DNA from: JAVXNW01 sp036645575
GTDB taxonomy: Bacteria; Bacillota; Clostridia; Christensenellales; Aristaeellaceae
Length of the DNA stretch: 26,940 bases
Assembly (NCBI GenBank): GCA_036645575.1
Contig: JAVXNW010000026.1
Coordinates: 1 to 26,940, forward strand
Reading direction: 5' to 3'
A program made the position numbers and the translations under genes. Below, piece after piece: positions 16,252-23,124 of this stretch (its first letter is position 1; every line of letters starts with the position of its first letter). The notes beneath the pieces are model-generated. The model was not told where the DNA came from, did not search any database, and saw only the letters and a list, made by a program, of their open reading frames with translations.

Positions 16252-16281
16252 TTTTAAAACAAACCGACGTTTGTTTAAAAA
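16252..16281 (+). promoter_or_regulatory. second inverted repeat in the TetR gene leader
   Basis: TTTTAAAACAAAC (16252-16264) and GTTTGTTTAAAAA (16269-16281) form 13-nt arms with one mismatch around CGAC. It lies between the promoter and the start codon, so it may be a second operator or an RNA stem-loop in the leader. Its core, ACAAAC/GTTTGT, resembles the first palindrome (TTGACAA/TTGTCAA) only loosely. Confidence 0.6.
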
Positions 16282-16312
16282 CGATAGAACCGACCGAAAG
16301 GATGGGCATCCA

Positions 16313-17038
16313 ATGAAGAAGGGGGACGCGCGCAGGCAGGCGATTTTGGAGACGGCGGAGCGGCTGTTTTTCGAAAAGGGCTATGAAGAGACGGCGCTTC
16401 AGGACATTTTGGACGAAATGGCGCTGAGCAAGGGCGGATTCTACCATCATTTTGAATCAAAGCTGCAATTGCTCGAGGCGATTTGCGCCGCGCGCGCCCA
16501 AGGGATGTGCGTGCGCGGCGTCGAGGCGGCGAAGGCGGCGGGGGACGATCCGGTCAGGCAGCTGAACGCGCTATTGCGTGAGGGCGGTTTTTTCGGAGAG
16601 AAGTCGATCAAGTACGTGTCGCTCATGCTAAAGACCGCCTATGGCGGCACGCTGAGCCAGCTGCGGGAGCGGATGCGCGAGACGATGATCGAGCAATTCG
16701 AAGCGCCGCTCGGGCAGATTCTGCTCAGCGGCATCAAAAAAGAAATCTTTTATGTGAGCCGTCCCGCGAGCATGCCCAGGCTCTTGCTGCTTCTGGCCAG
16801 CGACGTGACCGACGAGGTGGCGTTTCTGATGGCCAAGCCGCAGCAAGGCGTTTCGGAGATGAGCGCGATGGTCGATCTGCTGGACGCGTATCGGCGCGCG
16901 GTGGAGCTGATGATCTGCGCGCCGTTTGGCTCGGTGCAACTGATTGACGCCCAGCGCATCGTCGAATTGTTGCGTTCGCTGAGCATCCTAAACGGCCAGG
17001 GCGGAAACATCTACGATCCATGGAACCAATTGGCATAA
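16313..17038 (+). CDS. TetR/AcrR family transcriptional regulator
   Basis: An N-terminal helix-turn-helix (about residues 8-55) reads ILETAERLFFEKGYEETALQDILDEMALSKGGFYHHFESK, in pieces typical of TetR; SKGGFYHHF holds the recognition helix and the conserved Tyr-His-His-Phe. The C-terminal 180 residues form the variable ligand and dimer domain, which gives no clue to the inducer. I chose ATG 16313 because GAAAGGA lies about 10 nt upstream and the HTH then starts at the normal distance. The protein has 241 residues. Its own promoter carries a perfect palindrome over the -35, so it probably represses itself. The amidase gene starts 35 nt downstream, likely in the same transcript. Confidence 0.9.
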   Translation: MKKGDARRQAILETAERLFFEKGYEETALQDILDEMALSKGGFYHHFESKLQLLEAICAARAQGMCVRGVEAAKAAGDDPVRQLNALLREGGFFGEKSIKYVSLMLKTAYGGTLSQLRERMRETMIEQFEAPLGQILLSGIKKEIFYVSRPASMPRLLLLLASDVTDEVAFLMAKPQQGVSEMSAMVDLLDAYRRAVELMICAPFGSVQLIDAQRIVELLRSLSILNGQGGNIYDPWNQLA

Positions 17039-17073
17039 GCGGCGGTCTATGCCAGCAGAGGTGATAGGTCGTG

Positions 17074-17937
17074 ATGGATAAAAAAATGGTGGGCGCGGCA
17101 GCGTTGATTCTGGCGCTTGTGATGGCGGCGGGATCCTTTGCGTGCGCCGGAGAGATTGGCTTTTCAACCGGCATGGTCGGCGATGGCGGCGATTTGGTGG
17201 GACGGCTGGACGGGCTGCTGATTGGCATTGACGCGGGCCATCAGGCGCATGGCAATTCCGCGCAGGAGGCGATTGCGCCGGGCAGTCACAAGACCAAGGC
17301 CAAGGTGAGCACCGGGACGACCGGCAACTACACCAAGATCCCCGAGCATGTGGTCAACCTGCAAGTGGCGCTGCTTTTGCGCGACGCGCTTGAAAAAGAG
17401 GGTGCGAAGGTCAAGATGGTCCGGGAGAGCGCGGATGTGGACATATCCAACATCGAGCGCGCGCAGATGATGAACGACGCGGGGGCCGATTTGGTGCTGC
17501 GCATTCACTGCAACAGCGCGGGCGGACCCGAGCCGTGCGGCACCGAATTGTACGTGCGAAGCAAGGGCGCAAAGGCCGAGGAAAGCTACCGCGCGGCTCA
17601 GGCGATTTTGCCCGCGATGATCGAGGCGACCCGCGCGAAAAGCCGCGGCATCGAGAAAAACGACAGCTATACCGGCCTTAACTGGTCGGAAGTGCCCAGC
17701 ATTTTGGTGGAGATGGGCTTTATGAGCAACCCCCAAGAGGACCCGCTGCTGGTCAGACCCGACTATCAAGCGAAACTGGTCGCCGGCATGGTCGAGGGCA
17801 TTGCGCGCTATTTCGAAAAGGGCGAAGCGCCCGAAGCGCCCGAAGCGCCCGAAGCGCCCGAAGCGCCCGAAGCGCCCGAAGCGTCCGAAGCACCCGCGAG
17901 CCAGAGCCCGGAGGCACTTGGCAGCATCGGCGAGTAA
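17074..17937 (+). CDS. secreted N-acetylmuramoyl-L-alanine amidase (Amidase_3)
   Basis: Zinc amidase that cleaves between MurNAc and L-Ala in peptidoglycan. An N-terminal signal peptide (MDKKMVGAAALILALVMAAG, about 1-26) suggests export. The Amidase_3 domain (about 48-245) shows zinc ligand His56 in GIDAGHQ, Glu91 in KIPEHVVNLQ, His145 in LRIHCNS and catalytic Glu213 in VEMGFMSNP. The C-terminus is a low-complexity tail of EAP repeats (about 251-274) with no recognised wall-binding domain. ATG 17074 and the GTG one codon before it are both acceptable starts; AGAGGTGA is 6-9 nt upstream. It follows the TetR gene by 35 nt, and a bidirectional terminator lies after it. Possible jobs are cell separation, sporulation or cortex lysis. 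Confidence 0.9.
   Translation: MDKKMVGAAALILALVMAAGSFACAGEIGFSTGMVGDGGDLVGRLDGLLIGIDAGHQAHGNSAQEAIAPGSHKTKAKVSTGTTGNYTKIPEHVVNLQVALLLRDALEKEGAKVKMVRESADVDISNIERAQMMNDAGADLVLRIHCNSAGGPEPCGTELYVRSKGAKAEESYRAAQAILPAMIEATRAKSRGIEKNDSYTGLNWSEVPSILVEMGFMSNPQEDPLLVRPDYQAKLVAGMVEGIARYFEKGEAPEAPEAPEAPEAPEAPEASEAPASQSPEALGSIGE
17824..17895 (+). repeat. 9-bp tandem repeat in the amidase tail
   Basis: Six perfect copies of gaagcgccc (17824-17877) are followed by two degenerate ones (gaagcgtcc, gaagcaccc). They encode Glu-Ala-Pro repeats. Because copies are identical even at synonymous positions, the array has probably expanded recently and may vary in length between strains without shifting the frame. 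Confidence 0.92.
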
Positions 17938-17969
17938 TGCGCGGGCGAGGGATGCGCGCGAAAAACATC

Positions 17970-18021
17970 AAAGGGGCTGTCTCAAAATGGCCAATGAGCG
18001 CCATTTGGGACAGCCCCTTTT
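17970..18021. terminator. bidirectional intrinsic terminator
   Basis: A long inverted repeat has arms of about 21 nt (17970-17991 and 18001-18021). The outer stem AAAGGGGCTGTC pairs perfectly with GACAGCCCCTTT, and the inner part is imperfect. A-rich and T-rich flanks let it work in both directions, between the convergent amidase and XRE genes. Confidence 0.85.
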
Positions 18022-18024
18022 GCG

Positions 18025-18246
18025 TCACGATTTGGTGTAGCCCAGCAACTCGTCGGTCGTCACGCCAAAAAGATCGGCGAATTGCACCAATTGCTCAAGC
18101 GTCGGTTGACGCAGGCCTCGTTCGTACTGTGAGATGTTGTTCTTGCTCTTGCCCATCTTGTCCGCCAAGCATAGTTGCGTCCATTCTCGGTTCAACCGCA
18201 GCTCCCTGAGATTTTTGCCAAATGTCATCGTAATTGCCATAGCCAT
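18025..18246 (-). CDS. XRE-family helix-turn-helix regulator (minus strand)
   Basis: Small DNA-binding protein of 73 residues, consisting of little more than one HTH_3 domain: FGKNLRELRLNREWTQ, LADKMGKSKNNISQYERG with the recognition helix, then PTLEQLVQFADLFGVTTDELLGY. This is a typical Cro/CI-like fold without a sensor or protease domain. ATG 18246 has AGAGGAAGG just upstream; ATG 18240 with AGGTGG is an equal alternative. Its promoter is back to back with that of a second XRE gene, and the convergent terminator at 17970-18021 serves its 3' end. Targets are unknown; mutual control with the divergent regulator is a natural guess. Confidence 0.88.
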   Translation of the reverse strand: MAMAITMTFGKNLRELRLNREWTQLCLADKMGKSKNNISQYERGLRQPTLEQLVQFADLFGVTTDELLGYTKS

Positions 18247-18267
18247 CCACCTTCCTCTTTTTACAAC

Positions 18268-18296
18268 AGTATAGCAAACAAAACGGTTACGGTAAA
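18268..18296 (-). promoter_or_regulatory. promoter of the minus-strand XRE gene
   Basis: On the minus strand, TTTACC (complement of 18291-18296) and TATACT (complement of 18268-18273) are spaced 17 nt apart, 22 nt ahead of the ATG at 18246. Confidence 0.6.
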
Positions 18297-18326
18297 GGGG
18301 TAAAAGCGACACTTTTCGCAAAAACC

Positions 18327-18355
18327 TTGACTATTTATGTAAAAAAAACTAGAAT
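18327..18355 (+). promoter_or_regulatory. promoter of the plus-strand XRE/ArpU-like pair
   Basis: TTGACT (18327-18332) and TAGAAT (18350-18355) are spaced 17 nt apart. They are divergent from the minus-strand XRE promoter, with about 30 nt between the two -35 boxes. Confidence 0.72.
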
Positions 18356-18385
18356 CATGCCAACAAGTACGAAAAGAGGGATTTT

Positions 18386-18610
18386 ATGGGCTATGAGCGG
18401 CTGAAAATGGTGCGCAAGCGCATGGGCTATACCCAAGCACAGTTGGCAAGCTTACTGGGATTGGCCACACGCAATGCCTATGCCTTGAAGGAGCGCGGCG
18501 AGCGCCGGTTCTCGGTGGATGAGGGGCTCGTGATCGCTTGCGCGTTGGGGATGAGCGTAGAGGCGCTTTTTTCCGGCAATGAGGTGAACGAAACGGATAC
18601 AATAGCGTGA
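18386..18610 (+). CDS. XRE-family helix-turn-helix regulator (plus strand)
   Basis: This 74-residue protein is one HTH domain: LKMVRKRMGYTQAQLASLLG, then LATRNAYALKERGERRFSVDEGLVIACALGMSVEALF. The second helix-turn (TQAQLASLLG) is canonical; the recognition segment NAYALKERGERRF is less so. AGAGGG lies 5 nt before the ATG and a good promoter is at 18327-18355. It is followed after 13 nt by a sigma-region-4-like gene, so the two are probably co-transcribed. Together with the divergent XRE gene this resembles the control region of a prophage or conjugative element, but no integrase or structural genes are present. Confidence 0.85.
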   Translation: MGYERLKMVRKRMGYTQAQLASLLGLATRNAYALKERGERRFSVDEGLVIACALGMSVEALFSGNEVNETDTIA

Positions 18611-18623
18611 GGAGGGCATGAAA

Positions 18624-19175
18624 ATGGAGCGGGACGAGGCGAATGTCTGCGCGGTATTTGAGCTGCTTCGGACGGCGCGCAACTATCCCAAGGCGCTGGC
18701 CGACCTGCGCAGGCGACTGCGCGACGCGGAAAACGGGCTGCGGTTGACCGAGGCGGGCAAGACGGCGATCGCGGCCTATCCGGGCGTATGGCTTCGGCGC
18801 AACGTGCCCATGGCGCCGCAAATCTATTCGTGGGAGCGAATGGCGGAGATTTACCGGAAGGAGAGCGCGCATCTGAGCCAGCGGATTGAGCTTTTGCGCC
18901 AGAAGCGGCTGCTGCTCGAGCTGTTGTTGAGCGGCCTTAGCGAGTTGGAATTTCAAATCATCTCGCTCAAATGGCTCGACGGGCGCACCTGGCAGGCGGT
19001 GTCCATGCGCGCCTACGTGTGCGAGCGGCATGGCCAGCGCATTCAAAAGCGCGCGATCGAGAAGATGGCGCGCGCGTTGGCGGAGGAGGCGCAGGCGCGT
19101 CAATCGTCCTTGGCGGCGCTTATGGAGACCAGCATCGAGCGTTCGGAGGACAAAAACCGCTCCCTGAACCCATAA
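18624..19175 (+). CDS. sigma-70 region 4-like / phage ArpU-RinA-type regulator
   Basis: A 183-residue, highly charged protein with no signal peptide or membrane segment. Residues about 72-102 are probably a coiled coil. Residues 103-152 (LSGLSELEFQIISLKWLDG, then RTWQAVSMRAYVCERHGQRIQKRAIEKMARAL) look like a sigma-region-4 HTH, as in ArpU/RinA late-gene activators of phages of Gram-positive hosts. The first 70 residues match nothing I recognise. ATG 18624 was chosen because GGAGGG is 7 nt upstream; ATG 18618 is only 1 nt from it. It follows an XRE gene by 13 nt. Its last 76 nt overlap the end of gerC on the other strand. It could be a phage remnant recruited as a host regulator; the assignment rests on a weak pattern. 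Confidence 0.55.
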   Translation: MERDEANVCAVFELLRTARNYPKALADLRRRLRDAENGLRLTEAGKTAIAAYPGVWLRRNVPMAPQIYSWERMAEIYRKESAHLSQRIELLRQKRLLLELLLSGLSELEFQIISLKWLDGRTWQAVSMRAYVCERHGQRIQKRAIEKMARALAEEAQARQSSLAALMETSIERSEDKNRSLNP

Positions 19176-20374
19176 TCGACAAACGCTTGGGCGGTCGGAA
19201 ACTGGCAGGCCGCCTTTTCGGAGAGGTTGAACGGCTCGACGCCCGCCGAAACGCAGGTGGAAAACAGGGCGGAAATATCCGATTCGAGCTGGCGGCGCAG
19301 CACGTCAAGTTCGGGAAGGGTCAGAAGCGGACTTGCCTCAAAGGCGATTGAGAGCGCGATTGAGAGCTTGTCGGGCGCGCAGGTGAGGGAAAAGTTTGGG
19401 CGCTTGACCACGCGCAGCGTGACCGGCTGATCTTGACAGACGTAGGAAAAACAGCGCAGCGTGCCGCCCAGGATGGCCAGCCACCGGCTCTCCTCGCCGC
19501 TCAGCGTGCCCACCATCTTGCCATCCTTGATGAGCGCGCAGCCCATATACTCGTTTTTGTCAGGCCCGGTACGCGAAAGCTGACCGGGTCGACCGCTGTG
19601 CATATCGCGCAGGGAGAATTGCCCGGAATCCCCGGAGCCGCTCGGGGTTTTGTCGTCCTCGTCGGAGCCGCCGCCGGAGCCGGAACCGCCGCCGGAACTT
19701 TCGGAACTTCCGGAACCGCCGCCGGAGCCGCCGCCGCTACCCGAACCGCCGCCGCTTCCGCCGGTTGATTTTTCGTCGGGGGATTCCCAGGTCGCGGCCA
19801 AGGTGGCGATGGGATCTGAGTAAAAGCTGTGAAGCGAGCTGTACAGGCCGTAGAGGGTGGTGGAGGGGGTATAGCCCTTCTGCTCAAAGTGGTCGAGCAT
19901 CGCGACCACGCTAGACGAGAGGCGAATGCCCACGGTGGGCTGTTGCGCCTCGATGAACTTCTGGGCGTTGCCGGTCGAGATGATCACTTTCGCCGTGCCA
20001 TAGAGGTGATAGGTCTGAATGAGCGAGTCGATCAGCACCGGAAACAAGTCCGAGCGCGCGAGCTGCTCGCTTACGACGATCGACTTTAAATGGGACAGGC
20101 GCAGTTCGGAGGGGACGGTGACCTCCAGCAATTGCAGCGCCTCGGGGTAGGTGCGGGCGGAGGCGGAGAAGATGGCGTAGGCGGACTGGCCGCTTGAGGC
20201 ATCGACGTTGCTGAGGCGGGGCACCTGAACCGCAATGGACAGCTTGTCGTCGTCCGTCTTGTCGATGGACAGGCTGATCGGGTAGGCCTGGTGCTCAAGT
20301 TGGGGCAGCGACGAACACGCGCACACGCAGGGCGCGAGGAGGGTCAAAAGCAGGAGGGCAAGCAGCTTTTTCAT
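19100..20374 (-). CDS. gerC: Ger(x)C family spore germination lipoprotein
   Basis: Third subunit of the germinant receptor, lipid-anchored to the spore inner membrane. It begins MKKLLALLLLTLLAP with the likely lipobox VCAC (Cys20). The N-terminal domain follows (about 28-195, with SHLKSIVVSEQLARSDLFPVLI), then a region with KDGKMVGTLSGEESRW (283-298), then the C-terminal GerC domain ending about 420. Between the first two is an unusual Gly/Ser stretch (205-237). The start at 20374 overlaps the gerB stop by 4 nt (ATGA); longer upstream starts would bury the signal peptide. The protein has 424 residues. The gerC 3' end overlaps the convergent regulator gene by 76 nt. The family is clear from the lipoprotein signal and from gerA-gerB upstream. 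Confidence 0.9.
   Translation of the reverse strand: MKKLLALLLLTLLAPCVCACSSLPQLEHQAYPISLSIDKTDDDKLSIAVQVPRLSNVDASSGQSAYAIFSASARTYPEALQLLEVTVPSELRLSHLKSIVVSEQLARSDLFPVLIDSLIQTYHLYGTAKVIISTGNAQKFIEAQQPTVGIRLSSSVVAMLDHFEQKGYTPSTTLYGLYSSLHSFYSDPIATLAATWESPDEKSTGGSGGGSGSGGGSGGGSGSSESSGGGSGSGGGSDEDDKTPSGSGDSGQFSLRDMHSGRPGQLSRTGPDKNEYMGCALIKDGKMVGTLSGEESRWLAILGGTLRCFSYVCQDQPVTLRVVKRPNFSLTCAPDKLSIALSIAFEASPLLTLPELDVLRRQLESDISALFSTCVSAGVEPFNLSEKAACQFPTAQAFVDYGFRERFLSSERSMLVSISAAKDD
19664..19762 (-). repeat. Gly/Ser-rich low-complexity insert in gerC
   Basis: Codons 205-237 of gerC encode almost only glycine and serine, in GGGS-like blocks (GSGGGSGSGGGSGGGS at 207-222), then SDEDDK and a further Ser/Gly/Asp stretch to about 250. 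The DNA is made of repeated gccgccg/ggaacc-type steps, prone to slippage in multiples of three. Confidence 0.9.
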
Positions 20375-21456
20375 CGGTCGGTCCGCCTTTTTTTTTGATT
20401 TCGAATCGCCGAAACAAGGGTCAGCGCGAGGATGGGCGGCAGGATGAGCGCAAGGCGGATGAGGGATGCCCATTCAAGCGTCGCGGGCGCGGCGATGGGG
20501 AAACACGCAAGCGGCAGCGCCGCAAGCGCGCACAGGCACACCGCGAGGCGGTAGCGCACGCGCGGAAGCGCCAGGCACAGCATGGCCGACGCGCACAGCA
20601 GAAAAAAGGCGAGCTGTATCATCATGCTGCCGTACCAGATGGTGATCAGGATGAACTGAAGCGGCGAGGGCACGCGGCCGTTGGTCATGAAGCGGTCGTA
20701 TTGGAAGTGGCGCGTGAGCGGGACATCGAGCATGGCGGGGAGCAGCATGGCGCAAAGCGCGACCGCGCACGCGACCATGACGCACACGACGGCGCACAGG
20801 GTGGCGAGGTTCCAGCGCTTGAGCGGCGCTTTGTCGGGGTGCGTGATGAGCCAAAGCGGAACGATCCCGGTGAGCGCCCCCAAGAGGCTCGGAATCGGCC
20901 GGATTAGCGCGGGCGCGCCGGGGCCTAGGACGGGGAAAAGCCAGCGCGGATTAAACCGTGGGAACAGGGTGAGCAATAGCACCAAAAAGAGGAGCCCCAG
21001 CACGCACAGCCACACGCGCGCCGCGCCGCTGATCGCCATGCCGCCGCGCACACAGGCGGCCGCAAGCACCAACAGGAGCGGCAAAATCAGCGCCGGAAGG
21101 GTCATTGAGTCAAGCGCGGTGTACTTGGCGGTGTCCGCAAACAGCCGGGTAGAGCACCCGAGGTCAAACAGCGACGCGAGGCAGAGCACCGCGCAAAAGA
21201 TGCGTCCGCCCGCGCATTTTATTTGGCACGCGGGCGCGTCCTTTTGTCCCTTGGCAATGACGCGCAGGCACAGGCACAACAGGAGCGCCGGGAGGCCGGC
21301 TGCGAGCGCGCTAATCCAGCCCGCGTTGAGCGTCTCGGGGTGATCGACGTAGAGCAGATGAAATAGCTGCGAGGTCAGCGCGACGACGCCCAGTGAAAAG
21401 GCTTCGCGCTGACCCGATATGCTGCCTAGGTTCACGTATGATCGCCGCCCTTCCAT
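20371..21456 (-). CDS. gerB: GerB-type spore germination permease
   Basis: Integral membrane subunit of the germinant receptor, of the amino-acid/polyamine transporter superfamily. It has 361 residues with about ten hydrophobic segments: near 18-36, 46-66, 84-100, 119-137, 145-165, 190-205, 217-240, 266-293, 302-322 and 331-350. The conserved features VVALTSQLFHLLY in helix 1 and the tail IRNQKKRR fit the family, and the length matches. The ATG at 21456 lies inside the gerA end (25-nt overlap), and the stop overlaps gerC by 4 nt. It likely helps to bind the germinant, but the ligand cannot be read from sequence. Many Cys residues lie in or near the helices. Confidence 0.9.
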   Translation of the reverse strand: MEGRRSYVNLGSISGQREAFSLGVVALTSQLFHLLYVDHPETLNAGWISALAAGLPALLLCLCLRVIAKGQKDAPACQIKCAGGRIFCAVLCLASLFDLGCSTRLFADTAKYTALDSMTLPALILPLLLVLAAACVRGGMAISGAARVWLCVLGLLFLVLLLTLFPRFNPRWLFPVLGPGAPALIRPIPSLLGALTGIVPLWLITHPDKAPLKRWNLATLCAVVCVMVACAVALCAMLLPAMLDVPLTRHFQYDRFMTNGRVPSPLQFILITIWYGSMMIQLAFFLLCASAMLCLALPRVRYRLAVCLCALAALPLACFPIAAPATLEWASLIRLALILPPILALTLVSAIRNQKKRRTDR

Positions 21457-22967
21457 CCGCGCATCGCCTCACCGGGCGCTTGCGGGGTGAGCCACGTGTC
21501 GTCCTCCGTCATGAAGAACTTCTTGCCCTGCGTCCACAGCGGCATGCGTGTCACCAGATCGTAGTTGTGGCTTCGGTAGGGCGCAAACGGCGCCATCATC
21601 GGCGCGCCAAAGGAGCGCGCGCCGCACAGGATGCACAGGTAGAGAAAGCCGATCAGCGCAATGCCGTACAGCCCCCAAAGCGCCGCGGACAAGAGGATGA
21701 ACAGGCGGAGAATTTCGGTCGATATGGTCAGCGAGTAGATGGGGGACACGTAGTTGCCCAGGCCCGAAAGCGCCACGATGATGATCAAAATCGGGCTGAT
21801 GAGGTCGGCTTCGACGGCGGCCTGGCCGAGGATCAGCGCGCCCACAATGCCAAGCGCCGAGCCGATCTGAGACGGCATGCGAATGCCCGCCTCGTTGATC
21901 AGAAAGAACGAAAACTCCATGATCAACACCTCAATCAAGATCGGAAAGGGCACGAGCAATCGCGTCTCGGCGATCGATGTCAGGAGGTCCATCGGGATGA
22001 TGTGCGGGTGGTAGTAGGTGAGCGCCACGTACAATCCGGGCAGGAACAGCGAAAACAACAGGCCGATCAGGCGCATGATGCGCGTGAAGGAGGCGAGTTG
22101 CCAGCGCATGTGGTCGTCGTCGGCGGCGTGCAGCAGGTGAAACGCGGTGATCGGCGCGATCAGCGCATAGGGCGAGTTGTCGATCATGATGGCAATCTGG
22201 CCGTCGCGCAGCGCGTGCGCCGCGCGGTCGGGGCGCTCGGTCTGCAAAAGCTGCGGGACGAGCAGCATGGGGTCGTCCTCGATCAGCATTTGAAGGTGCC
22301 CCGCGTCCGGCACGTAATCGGCATTGAGCGAGCGAATGCGGCGGCGCACCTCGGTGAGCGCGCGCGCGTTTGCCACGCCCTTGATGTAGAGGATGGCGAG
22401 GTTGGTGGGGATCTTTTTTCCGACGGTTGAGATTTCGCTCACCAGCGCGGGCGTCTTGACCATGCGGCGAATGAGCGTGATGTTGGTGCGCATGTTTTCG
22501 ACAAAGCCCTGCTGCGAGCCGATGACCACCGATTCGCTCTGCGCGCGCCCCACGTTGCGCTTTTCATACCCGCGCGTCTCGAGGATCACCCCCTCCGCGC
22601 AGCCGTCTACCACCAGCACGCTCTTGCCGCTTAGGATCGCTTGGGAAAGCTCCGCCATGAGGTCGCTCAAGGTGGCCTCCGCAACGCCCAGCACATGGCG
22701 CGTCAGAAATTGCGCCCGCTTTTCCGGAAGAATGTCGGCGCCGCCTGCAAACATCGCGGGCTTTAGAATGGCCTCGCTCACGAATTTCGTGTCGGCCATG
22801 CCCTCGAGGTAGAGAAGCGCCACGTCAAAAGCGCAGGTCTCAAATTCGCGCACGATAAAGTCCCCGTTGTCGGGCGAGTGGAACAGGGTCTTGAATCTTT
22901 CAAGGGTCTGTGTGAGAACCGGTGTCAGGGCCTTTCGCAAAAGCGACTCGCCCGGCATTTCATTCAT
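21432..22967 (-). CDS. gerA: GerA-type spore germination protein
   Basis: First subunit of the germinant receptor. A soluble N-terminal part of two subdomains (about 25-280) contains FIVREFETCAFDVALLYLEGM, in pieces, and the GerA hallmark GSQQGFVENMRTNITLIRR (150-168), then IKGVAN and IDNSPYALIAP. About five membrane helices follow (about 298-318, 338-358, 370-384, 388-402 and 420-448), then a hydrophilic tail. ATG 22967 has GGAGG 8 nt upstream; this gives 511 residues, typical of GerAA. The gene leads an overlapping gerA-gerB-gerC operon. A sigma-G-like promoter lies just upstream, so expression in the forespore is likely. Confidence 0.95.
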   Translation of the reverse strand: MNEMPGESLLRKALTPVLTQTLERFKTLFHSPDNGDFIVREFETCAFDVALLYLEGMADTKFVSEAILKPAMFAGGADILPEKRAQFLTRHVLGVAEATLSDLMAELSQAILSGKSVLVVDGCAEGVILETRGYEKRNVGRAQSESVVIGSQQGFVENMRTNITLIRRMVKTPALVSEISTVGKKIPTNLAILYIKGVANARALTEVRRRIRSLNADYVPDAGHLQMLIEDDPMLLVPQLLQTERPDRAAHALRDGQIAIMIDNSPYALIAPITAFHLLHAADDDHMRWQLASFTRIMRLIGLLFSLFLPGLYVALTYYHPHIIPMDLLTSIAETRLLVPFPILIEVLIMEFSFFLINEAGIRMPSQIGSALGIVGALILGQAAVEADLISPILIIIVALSGLGNYVSPIYSLTISTEILRLFILLSAALWGLYGIALIGFLYLCILCGARSFGAPMMAPFAPYRSHNYDLVTRMPLWTQGKKFFMTEDDTWLTPQAPGEAMRGWKGGDHT

Positions 22968-22990
22968 GCTGCATTCCTCCGTCATCGTGA

Positions 22991-23021
22991 CAGTATGCCC
23001 GAACCCAAATCGGAATATTAC
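22991..23021 (-). promoter_or_regulatory. sigma-G-like promoter of the ger operon
   Basis: On the minus strand, GTAATA (complement of 23016-23021) and CATACTG (complement of 22991-22997) are separated by 18 nt. This is close to the forespore sigma-G pattern TGAATA-N17/18-CATACTA, known for ger operons of Bacillus. The gerA ATG is 23 nt downstream. Confidence 0.6.
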
Positions 23022-23056
23022 GAACCGCCATCCGAAGGAATTGCCCAAAGAAATGG

Positions 23057-23085
23057 TTGAAGCGAGGCGGATGATATGGTATACT
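23057..23085 (+). promoter_or_regulatory. promoter of the sugar isomerase-like gene
   Basis: TTGAAG (23057-23062) and TATACT (23080-23085) are spaced 17 nt apart, with an extended TGG before the -10 (23077-23079). The ATG is 39 nt downstream with AAGGAGG at 23109-23115. Confidence 0.75.
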
Positions 23086-23124
23086 TGCACTACGTTTGTG
23101 AATCAGAGAAGGAGGAACGATTGT

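Noticed and set aside
17941..18024. Insertion-sequence end suggested by the long inverted repeat
   Set aside because: No transposase or target duplication is present. Position between convergent genes and A/T-rich flanks fit a bidirectional terminator.
21393..22430. 345-residue plus-strand frame opposite gerA
   Set aside because: Charged His/Arg/Gln-rich shadow of gerA; no start site or motif supports it.
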